Shown here: piece after piece, positions 44,145-56,052 of the stretch
How positions within the stretch are numbered: position 1 is the stretch's first letter
Layout of the letters: every line of letters begins with the position of its first letter
From: Meandrina meandrites
Taxonomy: Eukaryota > Cnidaria > Anthozoa > Scleractinia > Meandrinidae
Direction: 5' to 3'
DNA length: 64,000 bases
Assembly: GCA_963693305.1 (NCBI GenBank)
Contig: OY855905.1
Location: 42,574,395-42,638,394, forward strand
Program-made: the position numbers and the translations under genes
Notes under the pieces: model-generated
Databases searched by the model: none
Told to the model about the DNA's origin: nothing
What the model saw: only the letters and a program-made list of their open reading frames with translations

Positions 44145-44347
44145 CCCATATGTACAGTAACAAAGTTCGCGTGCTGCGCATGCGCGCGCTCTTTACTTGG
44201 TTCCTTGTTGTGACTAAATACTCCTTGATATTCCTAAAACCTTCAGCTTCAAGAATGGCTTTTTTGCCTTAGTGATGATAAGTCCTTTGCAGGCTTCGCT
44301 TTATCTATTTTTTTTCTCGAATTTTGTTATACTTAATATGATTAATT

Positions 44348-44490
44348 GGTAATAGGACTTTGTGTCGTCCAATTCTGTCTGTAATCATACTCGTGATTAA
44401 ACAAATCGGACTCCCGCTACGCAGTCGTCCGATATTGTTAATCACTCGTATCATTACAAACCGAATTGGACTCCACTCAGTCCTATTACC
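44348..44490. repeat. Long hairpin, arms about 65 bp
   Basis: Begins GGTAATAGGACT and ends AGTCCTATTACC; the inner arms share GTCCAATT/AATTGGAC and CGTGATTAA/TTAATCACT; centre CTCCCGCTACGCAGTCG. Confidence 0.75.
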
Positions 44491-44534
44491 ATTACAAAGC
44501 ACGCGGTCTACATGACGCGCGTGCTTTATTTATG

Positions 44535-44717
44535 GGTTAGAGACTGTTGTGAGTGTTTTGTTTACAAATACACGCACGCGCTGGCCGCACAATGAACGAG
44601 AAATTTTCAATACTGCACGAGGCGTAGCCGAGTGCAGTATTGAAAATTTCGAGTTCATTGTGCTGCCAGCAAGTGCGTGTATTTGTAAACAAAACACGAA
44701 CTAACAGCCTCTAACCC
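44535..44717. repeat. Long hairpin, arms about 80 bp
   Basis: Begins GGGTTAGAG and ends CTCTAACCC. The arms contain GTTTTGTTTACAAATACACG and GAAATTTTCAATACTGCAC with inverses; centre GAGGCGTAGCCGAG. Confidence 0.85.
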
Positions 44718-47087
44718 TTTTAATATACAATCCGAGTACACTGCACCCAATACACAATTTCGCGAACTTTGAACAAGAATTTTTAATAAATAGAATAAGA
44801 ATTCAGTTCTATCTAAGTAGCACAAAATTATACTAGCGTAGTTTAAGAATACAGAAATCACAAAAAGCCGTAGATTAATTAAATATAAGTGAGGCTTAAA
44901 ATCATTCACAAAATCGTTCATAAGTTCATATTTGTTCTTTCACTATTTCTGCAAATCTGTCAGCTGAAGCCATTATCAATAATGCACGATTTTTATGCGT
45001 TATTGTCAATAACGCACTGTCGGAGTTTGCTGACGACAGGTAAAGTAAAATCAAGTGCTCGATTTTAACCAATTGCGCACGTGGATTTTGGACAGTGAAC
45101 GAAGATTGTATATTAACGAGTAATAATGTACGCGGCTTACATCATGCGATGATGAGCCAAGTTGAGCGCGCGTTATTTCCTTCAGAGTTGTGAAAAAAAG
45201 ATTATATAACTCAACAATTCACTCGGATGCGTTTTATATTTCTTTGCTAACGTGTTTGTTTATTGCACTTTATTTTTATTTAAAAACGCCTAATTTTGGG
45301 GCTGATTCTTAACGTTCTTATTTTTTTCTTATTGAGGCTTAAAGGTTTAAGTTGGGCTACAAACTGAGATGTTCTACATCATGCAATAAAAAAACAAAAT
45401 TGTTGATTTTAAGAATTTGAGTCAATTGTACTGTTATAGTTAAAAAATATATTAAAAAACAACTGTTATAGATCCCAGTTTTAAATTTATTTATCTGCTC
45501 GTTTAACAAGAAATTAAAACAAATGGGCAGAAATAAAGACGACTCTCAGCCTGGGCCATGTTCTTAGCATGTTCTTAAAACTTTGGTAAATCTCAGACTC
45601 AACGTTCTTATAAAAAGGTTCTTTTAAAAAGAATGTATTGGTTGGTAATGGCGTGAAGAGTACAAAGACGGAATTGAACACAAATTTAAATCTAACCTGA
45701 GTTGACAAAAAATCCCTAAAGGAATTTGACATACTACCATACTGCTGATACAATATTTTTGCAGGGAGCTATCAACGCGGAGCTGATCTTAGCTCAGTTA
45801 AACTACTCTACTTATGTCTTTACGGCCCAAGAAGAGTGTATTCACTAAACCCTCATGAAATCACGAATTCCACCTTTTTAATTTAGTTGTTTACAGAATA
45901 AAATGACAGAATCTTTTTATGTTGTCCTTCGGTAGAATTTTCTATAAAAGTTCAAGTTCAAATGAGGCCTTAAACTACAGTAAAAATTGTCAAAATTAAA
46001 CGCTAAAATCCAAGCTTTCGCCTATCCACGGTATCATCAGGGATAAGAAAAATATTCCGCGTAGCGGCTCATATACCAATATAAGAAAAATGTGTGAAAA
46101 TAGTTAGAATGCGGAACGTATATGTAAAATGCACGACGATCAGATATACTAAAATAGTATTAAAACAAAAGGCCCGCTAATTCGCTGCATTCCTCTCGAG
46201 AGTTGAGGACAGTTTTGTTTTTTCTTTTGCAAAATGCTTCAAAAAGGTGTAGATTTACGGGGCCGTTTCCTAGTACAATGGTCTTGATTTCAATGTCTTT
46301 GAAGTCTTTGTTTTGGCCTGTGAAGATGTGCCACACGAAGGAGCTTTCATTGTTGAGATGTCATCTTACACGGTCGTGGATGAAACGTTTAGTGCATAAT
46401 CTGAGCAGCGAATGTTGACACAGGATACGTGAGTAGAGTGATCAGGGCGACAAACATTTTTTTTCGTAACGATGACAGGGTTTTGAAATTCCGTATTGAA
46501 CTGAACAGCGTTTTAAATTTTCGTAAAGCTCTTCTTCTGTGTAAATTCGTAAATGATATCATAAAATCGCAGCAACGTAATGAGAGAAGCTCTGTCTAAC
46601 CAGCCGATTTCAGCATAAAAGACGTTTCTCGCCAATAAAAGTACTTGTGTAACAAAACATTTTTGTTCGTCCAATAGAATACATCCGTGCATTATATAAG
46701 TGGTATTCTTGCCATTTTGAAGTGATAATATTTCGCTGAAACAAAGGCTGCAAACAGACTGATTTGTGGTTGTCAACGTACCCCAGAATAAACAAGGCGA
46801 CGAATTGTTGCAGTGGTTGAATCTAAACATCAAGCAAAAATTACATATTCGTTTGGTTCGTTAACACACAAGTGTGAGTGAATTTATGTAAAATGCTGGT
46901 GGTAACGAGGAAATGTAGATGCATTAAATATCAACAATAAGATGGGAATTTATAGTAAGTTTATCATTATCGTCAATTTTTTAATAGTCACAACTTAGCT
47001 TAATTCCTCTTTAAACATTGAGATTGGAGCCTTCTGAACCTAACAGAAAAGTATCTCCTTTGCAACGCTAGTAGATGCCGCTTGCAC

Positions 47088-47420
47088 TTTTCTAGTGTAC
47101 TATTGCAACCTGCTTGAGAAGTTTGTGGATGGCCTGACTAACATGTTACAAGTCTGTACTTACCTGCCGCCACAAGCACAAAAAGAACAGTCGCTGTCAG
47201 CAAAATGTTGCGCATATTTGATACTCCTCGATTCCGGCGTTACTTATCTTGAGTCAATTTGCACAAAGATTCGGCTTGCTGTAAGAAATATGTTTGCCGG
47301 TGCCTTCGTTATATGTAAACGTAACTATGCAACATTTCAATCTAGTTCCCAGGGTCTTACGGTCTTCCCATCCCGACCGCTCTTGCTGCATGGCGCATGG
47401 TGCAAAGGTGTATCTTTATA
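47088..47420. repeat. LU E1 block type 2, copy 1
   Basis: Homologous to 49836-50399 (minus the MITE inserted there). Includes the E1 at 47164-47215 and about 200 bp upstream of it. Confidence 0.8.
47164..47215 (-). CDS. LU gene signal-peptide exon E1, second type
   Basis: Encodes MRNILLTATVLFVLVAA with a phase-1 donor G|GTAAGT. It is the same length and layout as the MGRF-type exons but with diverged sequence and a different upstream region. The next downstream exon on the minus strand is the divergent E2 at 41948-42318, in phase. Confidence 0.78.
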
Positions 47421-47967
47421 AAGGATAAAGGTTAATTCGAGTAATTGCATATGAGACGGCAAAATACAATTAAACGTTCTCTAGTTATATTTCGGTATCA
47501 TTCCGTGCCATCCTTATACCACAAGAAACGTATAAAGCGCGAATTCAAATTTAACAACAACTTACTCAGGAGAAAACACATTTTTCGTTGCTGGCTTTTA
47601 AGCCTTTGTTCAGCGATGGTGTGAGACCTTAATGTGATAAGCTTTATTGTATAGAAAAGATTCTAATTGTCACCATTGTCCAATATTATGGTGTTGCGAT
47701 AAACTGCTAGTTGGTAGTATTCTTTGTTCATGGAATTGCATTGGAAGGTGGAGTAAACAAAAAATGGTAAATTGCATAGATTTTGAATATGCATGCTTGA
47801 AAAGTTCACAATCACCTAAATGTTTATAGAATGCGCACATGTTTTTGAGGGCGGACAAAGAGTGTTCTGTTTGTTTTACCAACATAAGCGGAGTTGCAAC
47901 CACGCTGTCTAATCCGGATAGATTTTAGAACGCATCTTTTTTCTCCGGCTTGGCTAACCGTCCGTGT

Positions 47968-48235
47968 GAGGCGCGGTGGCCTAATGGTTAGCGCGTTTAG
48001 CTCCTGATCGAGCGGTCTGGGGTCGAGTCCTGCATTGTGTTGTAATCTCGGACATTCTTGACACTTCACCTCTCTACCCAGGTGTATAATTAAAGGGGTA
48101 CCCGCGTGATAATGCTTGGGGTTACCCTGCGATGGACTAGCGTTCCATCCAGGGTGGAGTAATTCTAGTTCATGCTACTGAAACCGGGATAAGCTCCGGC
48201 AGTATTTGCGCCACATGGCTGGAAGCTTTACCTTG
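47968..48235 (+). mobile_element. tRNA-derived SINE, second copy
   Basis: Same family as 1651-1945: A box TGGCCTAATGG (47978-47988), B box close to GGTCGAGTCC (48021-48030), then CCCAGGTGTATAATTAAAGG, ACCCTGCGATGGACTAGC and AAACCGGGATAAGCTCCGGC. Confidence 0.78.
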
Positions 48236-48525
48236 GCCAACGGCCCACACTAAAACAGGGTCAGCGAAAACCGGGAGCTTTTCGGAAACGGTTTCCTAAC
48301 TGAGTGTAGGTGGTGAAGAGTGGACGGCCGTGGACGGCCGAAAACGGAGCTTACGTTCTAATTAATTACCTGTTTTCTATTAGTAACTTGATCGTACGGG
48401 GAGCTAACTAGAGCCGGTTCATTTAGCTTCTCAGCTCGCACCCTTAATTACTAGACTACAAATACGATGTCTGACTGCCTTAACTAGAATGTAAAAATCT
48501 TCGTATGCCTTTATATGAGCTCAAT

Positions 48526-48544
48526 AAATTATTAATATTATTAA

Positions 48545-48602
<58 letters not shown>
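48526..48602. repeat. (TTA)n microsatellite
   Basis: About 24 TTA units with a few interruptions at the left. It gives rise to a spurious poly-Asn frame on the minus strand. Confidence 0.95.
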
Positions 48603-48603
<1 letters not shown>

Positions 48604-48953
48604 GCTACGCTCAAACGAACGTAAATTATTTTCCCCTGAAACACTGCAAATACAAAACTATAACAGTATGATGGTTGACAATGCTCAGGCAATCCGAACT
48701 GACGTTTTATATATATTTCAATACAGGCAGTGATAATTAACGATTATACAGTTATTCTCATCATGCTAATGTGAACACTGCGTCGAGAGGTAAGATCTAC
48801 AAAATCATGTGACTTAGAAAGATCCTCCAAAACATACGTATCCTTCGCTTTATCAGACTTCCAACGTCCGTGAAGCTGTAGCAACCTTTTTAATTGTTTA
48901 GAACTATATCTAACAACAGAGCTAGCACCACCAGACCTTAACCCTATCCAGAC

Positions 48954-48986
48954 CGGGCGGGGGGCGGGGGCGGGGGGGGGGGGGGA
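48954..48986. repeat. G-rich tract
   Basis: Runs of six, five and 14 G separated by single C; potentially G-quadruplex forming. Confidence 0.85.
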
Positions 48987-49489
48987 GTGCCCGCGCTGAC
49001 TTTGAACGTTTATAACGTTTTCAAGATTTCAAGATTCAACCAAACACTGCCAAACTTTGCGACCTTATCAAATATTTATCTGGGAATAAATTGGTAGGAT
49101 AGGTTGATGTGTCTGAAACTTGACGTTACCATGGCAACGTCATTTTGACAGACATGTTTCCCAAATTTGTAATTTTTGTGTTGCTATTAATAAAAATTTT
49201 GGTTTTTTTTGCACGGAATCCGCCACCCCCCACGGTCTAAAAAGATCCAAAAAATACCGGTTTGAATAGGGTTAAACTATGAAGACCGTAAAGATTGTGA
49301 TCCAAGCCAAGTTCCCTACGCAATCCTTACAGATATCCTTACTCCCTACACTTGTTATGAGATAGCTTTCCAACATATAACTTATAAGTGTTGGTAGATT
49401 TAAACAGCCTTACTGGCCTGAAGAACGCAACCGTGCTGGAAAGATCAATATCACCCATGCCATGGAAACCTTTAAGTCTGGCTTTTAAT

Positions 49490-49550
49490 TAGCTTGCGAG
49501 AGCAGACGGCTTTTTCTCGAGCCGAAAAAGCCGTCTGCTCTCGCAGGCTA
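49490..49550. mobile_element. Tiny hairpin element (61 bp) with 9-bp target duplication
   Basis: It begins TAGCTTGCGAGAGCAGACGG and ends with the inverse (GCAGGCTA); the arms are about 26 bp with one mismatch. GCTTTTAAT flanks it on both sides (49481-49489 and 49551-49559). Confidence 0.75.
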
Positions 49551-49910
49551 GCTTTTAATTGGCCAGTAAACTTCTCCAAACGCGATCGACGCCAAACATC
49601 TGTAACGAGGAAAACGAAAAGATACTATACTACACACTAAAATGCCTAATAAGTGATTTATTATCCAACTTCTTTTTCCCGAATGCTGACTTTGCACGTC
49701 TTTTGAATCAGTTTCACGCGGCCAGGAGAAATAAGAAGTCTCGGTCTTGCGGAGTACAAATATCGCGAGATATTTGTACTTTTTTCGAGGCTTGAAAACA
49801 GTGTATTTATTCCGTTGATGCTCTTTATTTTGCATTTTTCTAGTGTACTATTGCAACCTGCTTGAGAAGTTTGTGGACGGCCAGACTAACATGTTACAAG
49901 TCACTACTCA

Positions 49911-50195
49911 CCTGCCACTACAAACACAAAAGAAGGCTCTTACTTGGTATAGAAGACACAGTTCACCTCTAACAATTGAGAACAAAAGGACAAAAGAACA
50001 AGGAATACAATAATAACAATAGGTTTGCGAGGCAGTTTTCTATTTTGAAGTGTCCTGCGTCTTCTACACTAAGAAGGAGCCATACAATAATAACAATAGG
50101 TTTGCGAGGCAGTTTTCTATTTTGAAGTGTCCTGCGTCTTCTACACCAAGAAGGAGCCGAAAAGAACAGCCGTTGTCAGCCAAATGTTGCGCATT
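49911..50195 (-). pseudogene. LU signal-peptide exon split by a MITE
   Basis: The start half is at 50159-50195 (MRNIWLTTAVLF). The end half, with its donor GGCAG|GTGAGT, is at 49911-49934. Between them sits a 224-bp element, so reading from the ATG enters the element and stops. No E2 lies between this exon and the intact E1 at 47164, so it is probably a dead extra copy. Confidence 0.8.
49935..50158. mobile_element. MITE in LU signal exon, 8-bp target duplication
   Basis: Ends GGCTCTTACTTGGTATAGAA and, inverted, GGCTCCTTCTTGGTGTAGAA. Flanks CAAAAGAA (49927-49934) and GAAAAGAA (50159-50166) are an 8-bp target duplication with one mismatch, suggesting the hAT superfamily. The right part, including the terminal repeat, is tandemly duplicated (about 79-bp unit, near 50003-50158). 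Confidence 0.8.
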
Positions 50196-50698
50196 TTTGT
50201 GGCTTCTCGATTCCGGCGTACTCGATCTTGAGTCAGTTTGCACAAAGATTCGGCTTGCTCTAAGAAACCTGTTTGGCGGTGTCTTCGTTATATGCAAACG
50301 TAGCTACGCAACATTTCACTCTAGTTCCCAGGGTCTCAGGGTCTTCCCATCCCGACCACTTTCGCTGCATGGCGCAGGGTGCAAAGCTGTATATTTTTAA
50401 TTGAGTCGATGAAGCGTCATGAAAGCAACAAGGGCTAATCATTGGCTGATTGAACATGAATCGCGATTCACTACACCTCAAGTTTTCGTAGTTGCCATAA
50501 CTACACGTAGTGTACAGCCTCCCACCGTTCTAAAAATAACAATAAAACGAAAGGAAAAAAAACAGAAAAGCAGACTGCCGTATGCAGGCTGTGTTTATCT
50601 TTGGAAAGGGTTCTGTTTGTGTTCCGGTGAATAGTTCAGTTTTTACTGCAATTGATAGGCGTAAATCCACCTTATTAACCGTAACCCATGGCCATGTT

Positions 50699-50784
50699 TA
50701 GTCTCCTTCGCAGCCGTTGTTTGGGCTCGGGTGGGGGAGGGAACGTTGCGTGACGAGCCCAAACAACGGCTGCGAAGGAGACTA
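50699..50784. mobile_element. Tiny hairpin element (86 bp) with 9-bp target duplication
   Basis: It begins TAGTCTCCTTCGCAGCCG and ends with the inverse (GGAGACTA); perfect arms of 31 bp. GGCCATGTT flanks it on both sides (50690-50698 and 50785-50793). Confidence 0.8.
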
Positions 50785-51436
50785 GGCCATGTTAGACGGA
50801 TTCCTAGATCGAAAAACTATGGCCGGAAAACCGATTGCAGTTGCAGATCTAGGGGAGGGACCCCGGGGGTGCGCACCCTTATTTTTTTCGGAAATAGCGC
50901 ATTTTCTGTTAACTGCCGGAATTATCTTCGCAAATTCAACATTCATAGTCAAGCCTTCAAAAGCGGGGCCTCCTCAGCTGAAGGTCTGGATTAGCCACTG
51001 GATTGTTATACAAACAAATTAAATTACAAATTGAAGCCGCCTTTATCATGATTTGCCAAAGAATTCAGGGATATTGAATGATCGACTTTTGCCGGAGGTT
51101 CCCAAAAACCTAAAGGTCATGGAAAATTAAGTTACCTTTTTCCACTATTAAACCAGAGGAGGCTACAAAGCATTAGCTTAAAAAACGTTTTAATGACTTA
51201 AAAGTAAAAATCTATAATAAACTAATTCTACAATAAAGTTGTTTTAAAGTCTCCTATTTCAGCTTGAGAGTTTTCTTTATAGGTGAAAAACAAAGTGCAC
51301 CCAAGTAACATAAAAACGTGGACCCCTCGTGCAATATGTAAAAGTTGATTCATTCGTATCAGAACGCTACAGCGTTGATCATTAATGATAGCCGTGCAGT
51401 GAGTATAACAAAAATCAATCTGGCTTGGTATGTGGC

Positions 51437-51798
51437 TTACATCATCAGTGCCAGGCCCAGGATAGAGAACATGGTCAGCAGGAAGATGCTGATAGAGACA
51501 GCTGAGCCCGCGTTGCATGCGTCAGTATCACAGCAGCCAACTGCGCAATCGTAGTCATCGAGATTATCTTTAAGGGCGTCACAGACCTTTATTTTCACAT
51601 TACAATTGCTTTCAGAGCTGCATTTGTTGGTCACCGACGTAACACTTTTTACTTTAGTCCAGATTCTCATGCACCTGTACTTGGTATAGAACGTTGAAGG
51701 GCACTCCTTCAACGTGGTGTCCTTGTTGTTCTCCAGAGTACTCTTGCTGCAAGTGTCTCCATTACTGGTACTGCAGTCATAACATCTCAGGCCGGTAG
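51437..51798 (-). CDS. LU (Ly6/uPAR) domain exon E2, third type
   Basis: Begins after the acceptor TTGTAATCAG in phase 1 and is open to the TAA. It encodes TGLRCYDCSTSNGDTC, KSTLENNKDTTLKECPSTFY, then YDCAVGCCDTDACN and a tail ISIFLLTMFSILGLALMM. There are 12 cysteines and the same GPI-type end. The usable exon is longer than the frame read from the first internal start codon. The upstream signal exon is 57985-58036 (6.2-kb intron). Confidence 0.75.
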
Positions 51799-51938
51799 CT
51801 GATTACAAGAAAATAATAACATTAGATGTTGAAAGGACGTCAACTCAGATAAAAAGGTTTTACTGGAATACGATGAAGTGCGTGATAAGATTAGCACAGT
51901 GGGCGAGAGGAGGCAAGAACCACATTCCTTCCTCTTTG

Positions 51939-51957
51939 CCCCCCCCCCCCCCCCCCC
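51939..51957. repeat. Poly-C run (19 C)
   Basis: Homopolymer in the first intron of the LU gene 57985/51437. Confidence 0.9.
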
Positions 51958-52383
51958 ACCTTTAAATTTGCTGCCTGCACCGTATTGCCAAGGCAAATAC
52001 AAACTTTAAACCAAAAAGAAATGACCCGCTTATCTGTTACCCCTTTTATCGTGATCGTAGCTGACTGGTCAAAATACCGGCCTTTGCTTACAAGTGCACT
52101 CATCATGAATTGCGAGTGATTTATGCTCGTTTACTGGTTCGGCGTTATATAAGCATTTTAATAGTTCCCAATCTAGGTGCGTGTGCTCTCCAGTGGCGAG
52201 CCTGCTCGCAGGCTAGTTATAAACATTCAGAAATTGTCAGCACGGTGGAATCCCGATAAAATGAGCTCCTCTAAAATGAACTCGGCCAAAGTTTACTTAC
52301 TAACACTGAGTAAAGTGTACTGGAACAAAATCCAGATACAATGAATGTTATTACAAAAAAGAAAACAATTCCCCGGGGGAGCA

Positions 52384-52632
52384 GGGGTGGCGCAGTGGTG
52401 AGAGCGCTCGCCTCCCACCAATGTGGCCCGGGCTCGATTCCGGCCCGGTATCATATGTGGGTTGAGTTTGTTGTTGGTTCTCGTCCTTGCTCCGAGGGTT
52501 TTTCTCCGGGTTCTCCGGTTTTCCTTCCTCCATAAAAACTATCACTTCCAAATTCCAATTCGATCTGGAATACACAGTGTCCCCAATTAGCACACCAGTG
52601 CTAAATACATTTGACACTTAAATAAAGTGATT
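52384..52632 (+). mobile_element. tRNA-derived SINE, different family
   Basis: A box TGGCGCAGTGG (52388-52398) and B box GGCTCGATTCC (52431-52441), then a body with CTCCGGGTTCTCCGGTTTTC and a tail ending TTAAATAAAGTGATTT. Head and body differ from the 1651/47968 family. Confidence 0.75.
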
Positions 52633-52783
52633 TCTTTTATTTTATTTATTTATATGTAACTAACACTAATCCAGGAGCTAAAACTTAATATCTTACGCGA
52701 AATAAAGAATAACTGTCATCACGCGACTGGTTTCAGAATGGGAAACAGATCACTGACAGACTCAGACCGAAATTGGGCTAAGT

Positions 52784-54161
52784 ATGATAGTGTCGGCAAC
52801 GAACAGAAAAATTTTTCTTCGAAGATTAATATCTCGAGACAAGCAAACTCTCCCGCATTTTCGGGAGTTGTCTGATTGCAAAAACCCTTGGTCTATATGT
52901 CCCAAATTGTTTATTCGGCTTCTATGCTTCAGTGAGACCCCAACCAAATATATTCCCTCGATTCAGTCGCTTCTTTTTCAGTTCTTATGGAAAAACAAAC
53001 CTGACAAAATCAAGCGACAAGTTCTATATCAAGACTGCTGCGATGGTGGTTTAAGGATTACTAACGTTGAGATTATGCTTAAGTCCTTGCGCTTAGCATG
53101 GATTCAACGCCTGCTAAAAAATGATGGTGAGAGAGATGCCATCTGGGCACTAATTCCACATAGTTTCTTGAAAAGGTATGGGGGTCTTAACCTCTTATTA
53201 CGCTGTAATTATGATGTAAAATTCCTGAGGGACCTTGATATACCTCTCCATTACAAACAAATCTTGCAATTTTTCCTAAAACTTAAAAATCATTAATAAT
53301 TCGAAGGAGGAACAGGAGATGATTCTTTTTAATAACAAAAATATTCTCATTGATGGGAAGTCTATTTACTACCAAGGCTGGGTTTAAAAAAAGGTGTCCT
53401 TACTTTGTATGATGTCATTGACACCAATGTCATTTGAACGCTTCCAACATGTATACGGAGTTCATTGTAACTTTCTCCAATATCTTTAAGTTCTATCTGC
53501 AATATCGAGGGCTTTACTTGAAAAAGGCAAAGGGCGAGACAAGCCCGACGCTACTCTGTTTCAACTAACACCGCTCTTTACCATCGAGCTATTGAAACTT
53601 AGATCTAAAGACTGTTACTGGTTCTTCCCTAATAAAAGTGCCAGGCCATTGGATCATCGAAATGGGAACGTGGCCTTGCTCCCGCGGTCTTGCCTTGGAG
53701 TGAAATCTTTAACAGAGTGAAGGTCATTTGTAAACAAAATCACCTGAGAGATTCTATAAGCTGATCCATCGTATCGTAGTAGAAAGAGCTTAGTCTCTAT
53801 GGGATTACAGACAATAATAAATGCTTTTATTGATTCAGTTCCTCATACATTTCAAACCTGCAGTCATACAATATATTTTCACAACAGGGTTTTGCACTGG
53901 TTCAATGAGATGAATGACACCTCCGTTTCTCCGGCTAACTACCAACTATTATTTAGTTTACCGTGTTTGAAGGATAACATTCACAAGAAATTAAGAGCAC
54001 ATGTTCACAAGAATCAAACAATATCGAAAATTCTTGGCAAGTGTCGAAAAATGGATTTCGCTTATATTCTTACCATAGGAAGGTCTTTGTGTGAAACAAA
54101 TACCAGCATACTTAGTTTGGCTGAATATCGATTTGTTTTCGAGAAAATCAATAATCCTTGA
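52784..54161 (+). pseudogene. L1/Tx1-like LINE ORF2 C-terminal part, broken
   Basis: The first frame (to 53296) encodes KYIPSIQSLLFQFLWKNKPD, KIKRQVLYQDCCDGGLRITN and SLRLAWIQRLL, the conserved segment after the reverse transcriptase in L1-like ORF2 proteins (F.W...P.I....L......GGL..P/TN......L...W). Stops and frameshifts follow; 53799-54161 encodes the distal part (VLHWFNEMNDTSVSP, LKDNIHKKLRAHV). Endonuclease and polymerase are absent. It lies in the LU intron and is shared from 53173 on with 16447-17450. Confidence 0.75.
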
Positions 54162-56052
54162 AAATCGCCATATTGCCACATTCGGAGCTCAAAATTTATG
54201 CCGAGTTTCGTAGCTTCGCGTGAAAAAATAAAGCACTCTGGAGGGAAAATACCGGCCAAATGTTGTAGAATGATATCAAGTAAGAAAGCAATTTTAGTCC
54301 TTCGTGTCCTTTTATTTACAAAATATAATTAAATTCATTTGACACACTTTTAATTTGGTTCAAAATTGGTCAAACTTATCGTCTAATTTAAGTATGTGCG
54401 AAGCGAAATAATTGGCCACAAATTCCGTATTTGCAAGTCAAAGGACTGATCTTTACGACTTTAGGAGGACTAGTTGGGGAAATGATTTTGTGCGATGCTT
54501 TCGAATTTCGAAGTTGCCTAAAATTCGTCAATTTAACTAATCGTGGAGATCTGCCGTTTATGCTGGTTTATGTAAACATTTCACGCAAAGGTTGAATTCT
54601 TCCCGACGCGAACTTAACTGTGTCTTACTGAAAACGTAGACATGCTTACCTTGATGTTGCTGAAGCATTTTAAGCGTTGTATTCTTCATTCACGATAAAA
54701 CCGAAGCCCGTGGTGAAGTTAGTTAACCGATTTTCTCGATGCCATGTGTCATTAATTTCCTCGTCTTGAAGTGACATCTCTTTTTCATTCTTTCTTGAAA
54801 ACACTTCAGTCTCAAGTGATCAACGTAACAGCCATACATAGTATTTATGCTTTAAATCAGTTTTGAACTGAGAAGCAGAGGCAGATAAACCAGTTCAGGA
54901 GACAAACCGTCATTTCAAAAACCGCCATTTGTCCCGAGGCAGCTAATTTATTCACAAGGACAATTTCATCTGAAATTGACAACCACTGCCGTGACAAAGT
55001 AAGAAGCAAGCACCGTACCTTTTTGGTATCTGGTTAAGGTATTTTGTTGTTATTATTTCAATTTGAGCTTAAAATGACACACAGCTGGACTGAGCAGATA
55101 AAGAAATTTCAATCAGTTCAAATAAACCACCGTTTGCAAAAGTTGCTAAATGGTTGCGTGTCAACGCTTTTTACTTCCGGGGCGGAAGTTCTTCTGTTAA
55201 GTTGCTTCGCTTTTCCTCATTTTTACGACTATTTTGCATTTTGCAAAATAGGAGTATTGATGGGGGATTTGCGTTCCTGTTAATCCATTCCTGTTGAAGT
55301 TTTTGCATTCCTGTTAAACTATTAATTTATGCATAAAATTTGTATTAAACGCGTCTTCCCGTGCCTCCCCTGCTACGTATCGTTTTGCACCGAAGCCGTA
55401 CTATTGTGTTCTGTTTATATACTTGGGGGATAGGACAGAGGCATATGTTTGCTCTTCGTTTCATCAATAATCCAGATGAATTAATTGTTTTAACATTCGT
55501 ACGTAGTCTTCGTAAACGGGGTTGACAACTTCAGTTACGTTTCAGTTACTACAAAGTTTGCATTTTTTAACCGTACGTTTCGAAAAGCGTCGTGACTAAC
55601 TTCAAAGGAATTTAATTTACGTCGAGGTGGCAAATAATGTGAATCTTCTCGAATCTTCACCAAAATGCAACCGGGGATCTTCATCTTTCCTTTGTCCTTT
55701 ATCCCGATGGGGGAAATTTGCCGAAAACAACAAGAGATAAACCCGGGTATAAACTAGCTAATAATATTTCCATTTTCATCGGAGCTCATCCCTGAGTACG
55801 TCTTCTTCGTCCATTCTTTCGAAATAATGCTTCCTATTTTACGGTAGGTTCTTGTTCTTGCGAGTGTTATTTACTGAATTGTGCTCGTTAAAAGTAGGTA
55901 GAGTTTGACTCCTTTTGGAAAGTGAAAGTGCATTCACCACATCTTTCGTAAAGACGTGGCACTCTTTGCAGCACCTCGGCGAAAATCACGCTTTCCCCTA
56001 GCATCCTTGAACTTATCGATTAACGACCAGTGCTTGCCCGAGGCTTATATTT
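53173..56052. repeat. Segmental duplication A, copy 2
   Basis: Matches 16447-20277 without the 920-bp piece at 18056-18975. It contains the LINE tail and unrecognised sequence, and it lies in the intron of the LU gene 57985/51437. Confidence 0.8.

Larger units (their letters stand above)
42319..47163. other. Inferred LU intron filled with hairpin elements
   Basis: Hairpins are at 43042-43079, 43992-44144, 44348-44490 and 44535-44717. A 17-bp direct repeat (AAAGTGTCCAATAACAA) occurs twice at 42945-42978. The minus frame 43285-43650 has no recognisable domain and looks repeat-derived. From 44720 to 47087 no structure was recognised. Confidence 0.5.
49836..50399. repeat. LU E1 block type 2, copy 2
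   Basis: Homologous to 47088-47420; its signal exon is split by a MITE. Confidence 0.8.

Noticed and set aside
48480..48692. Frame with poly-Asn run
   Set aside because: Translation of the (TTA)n microsatellite.
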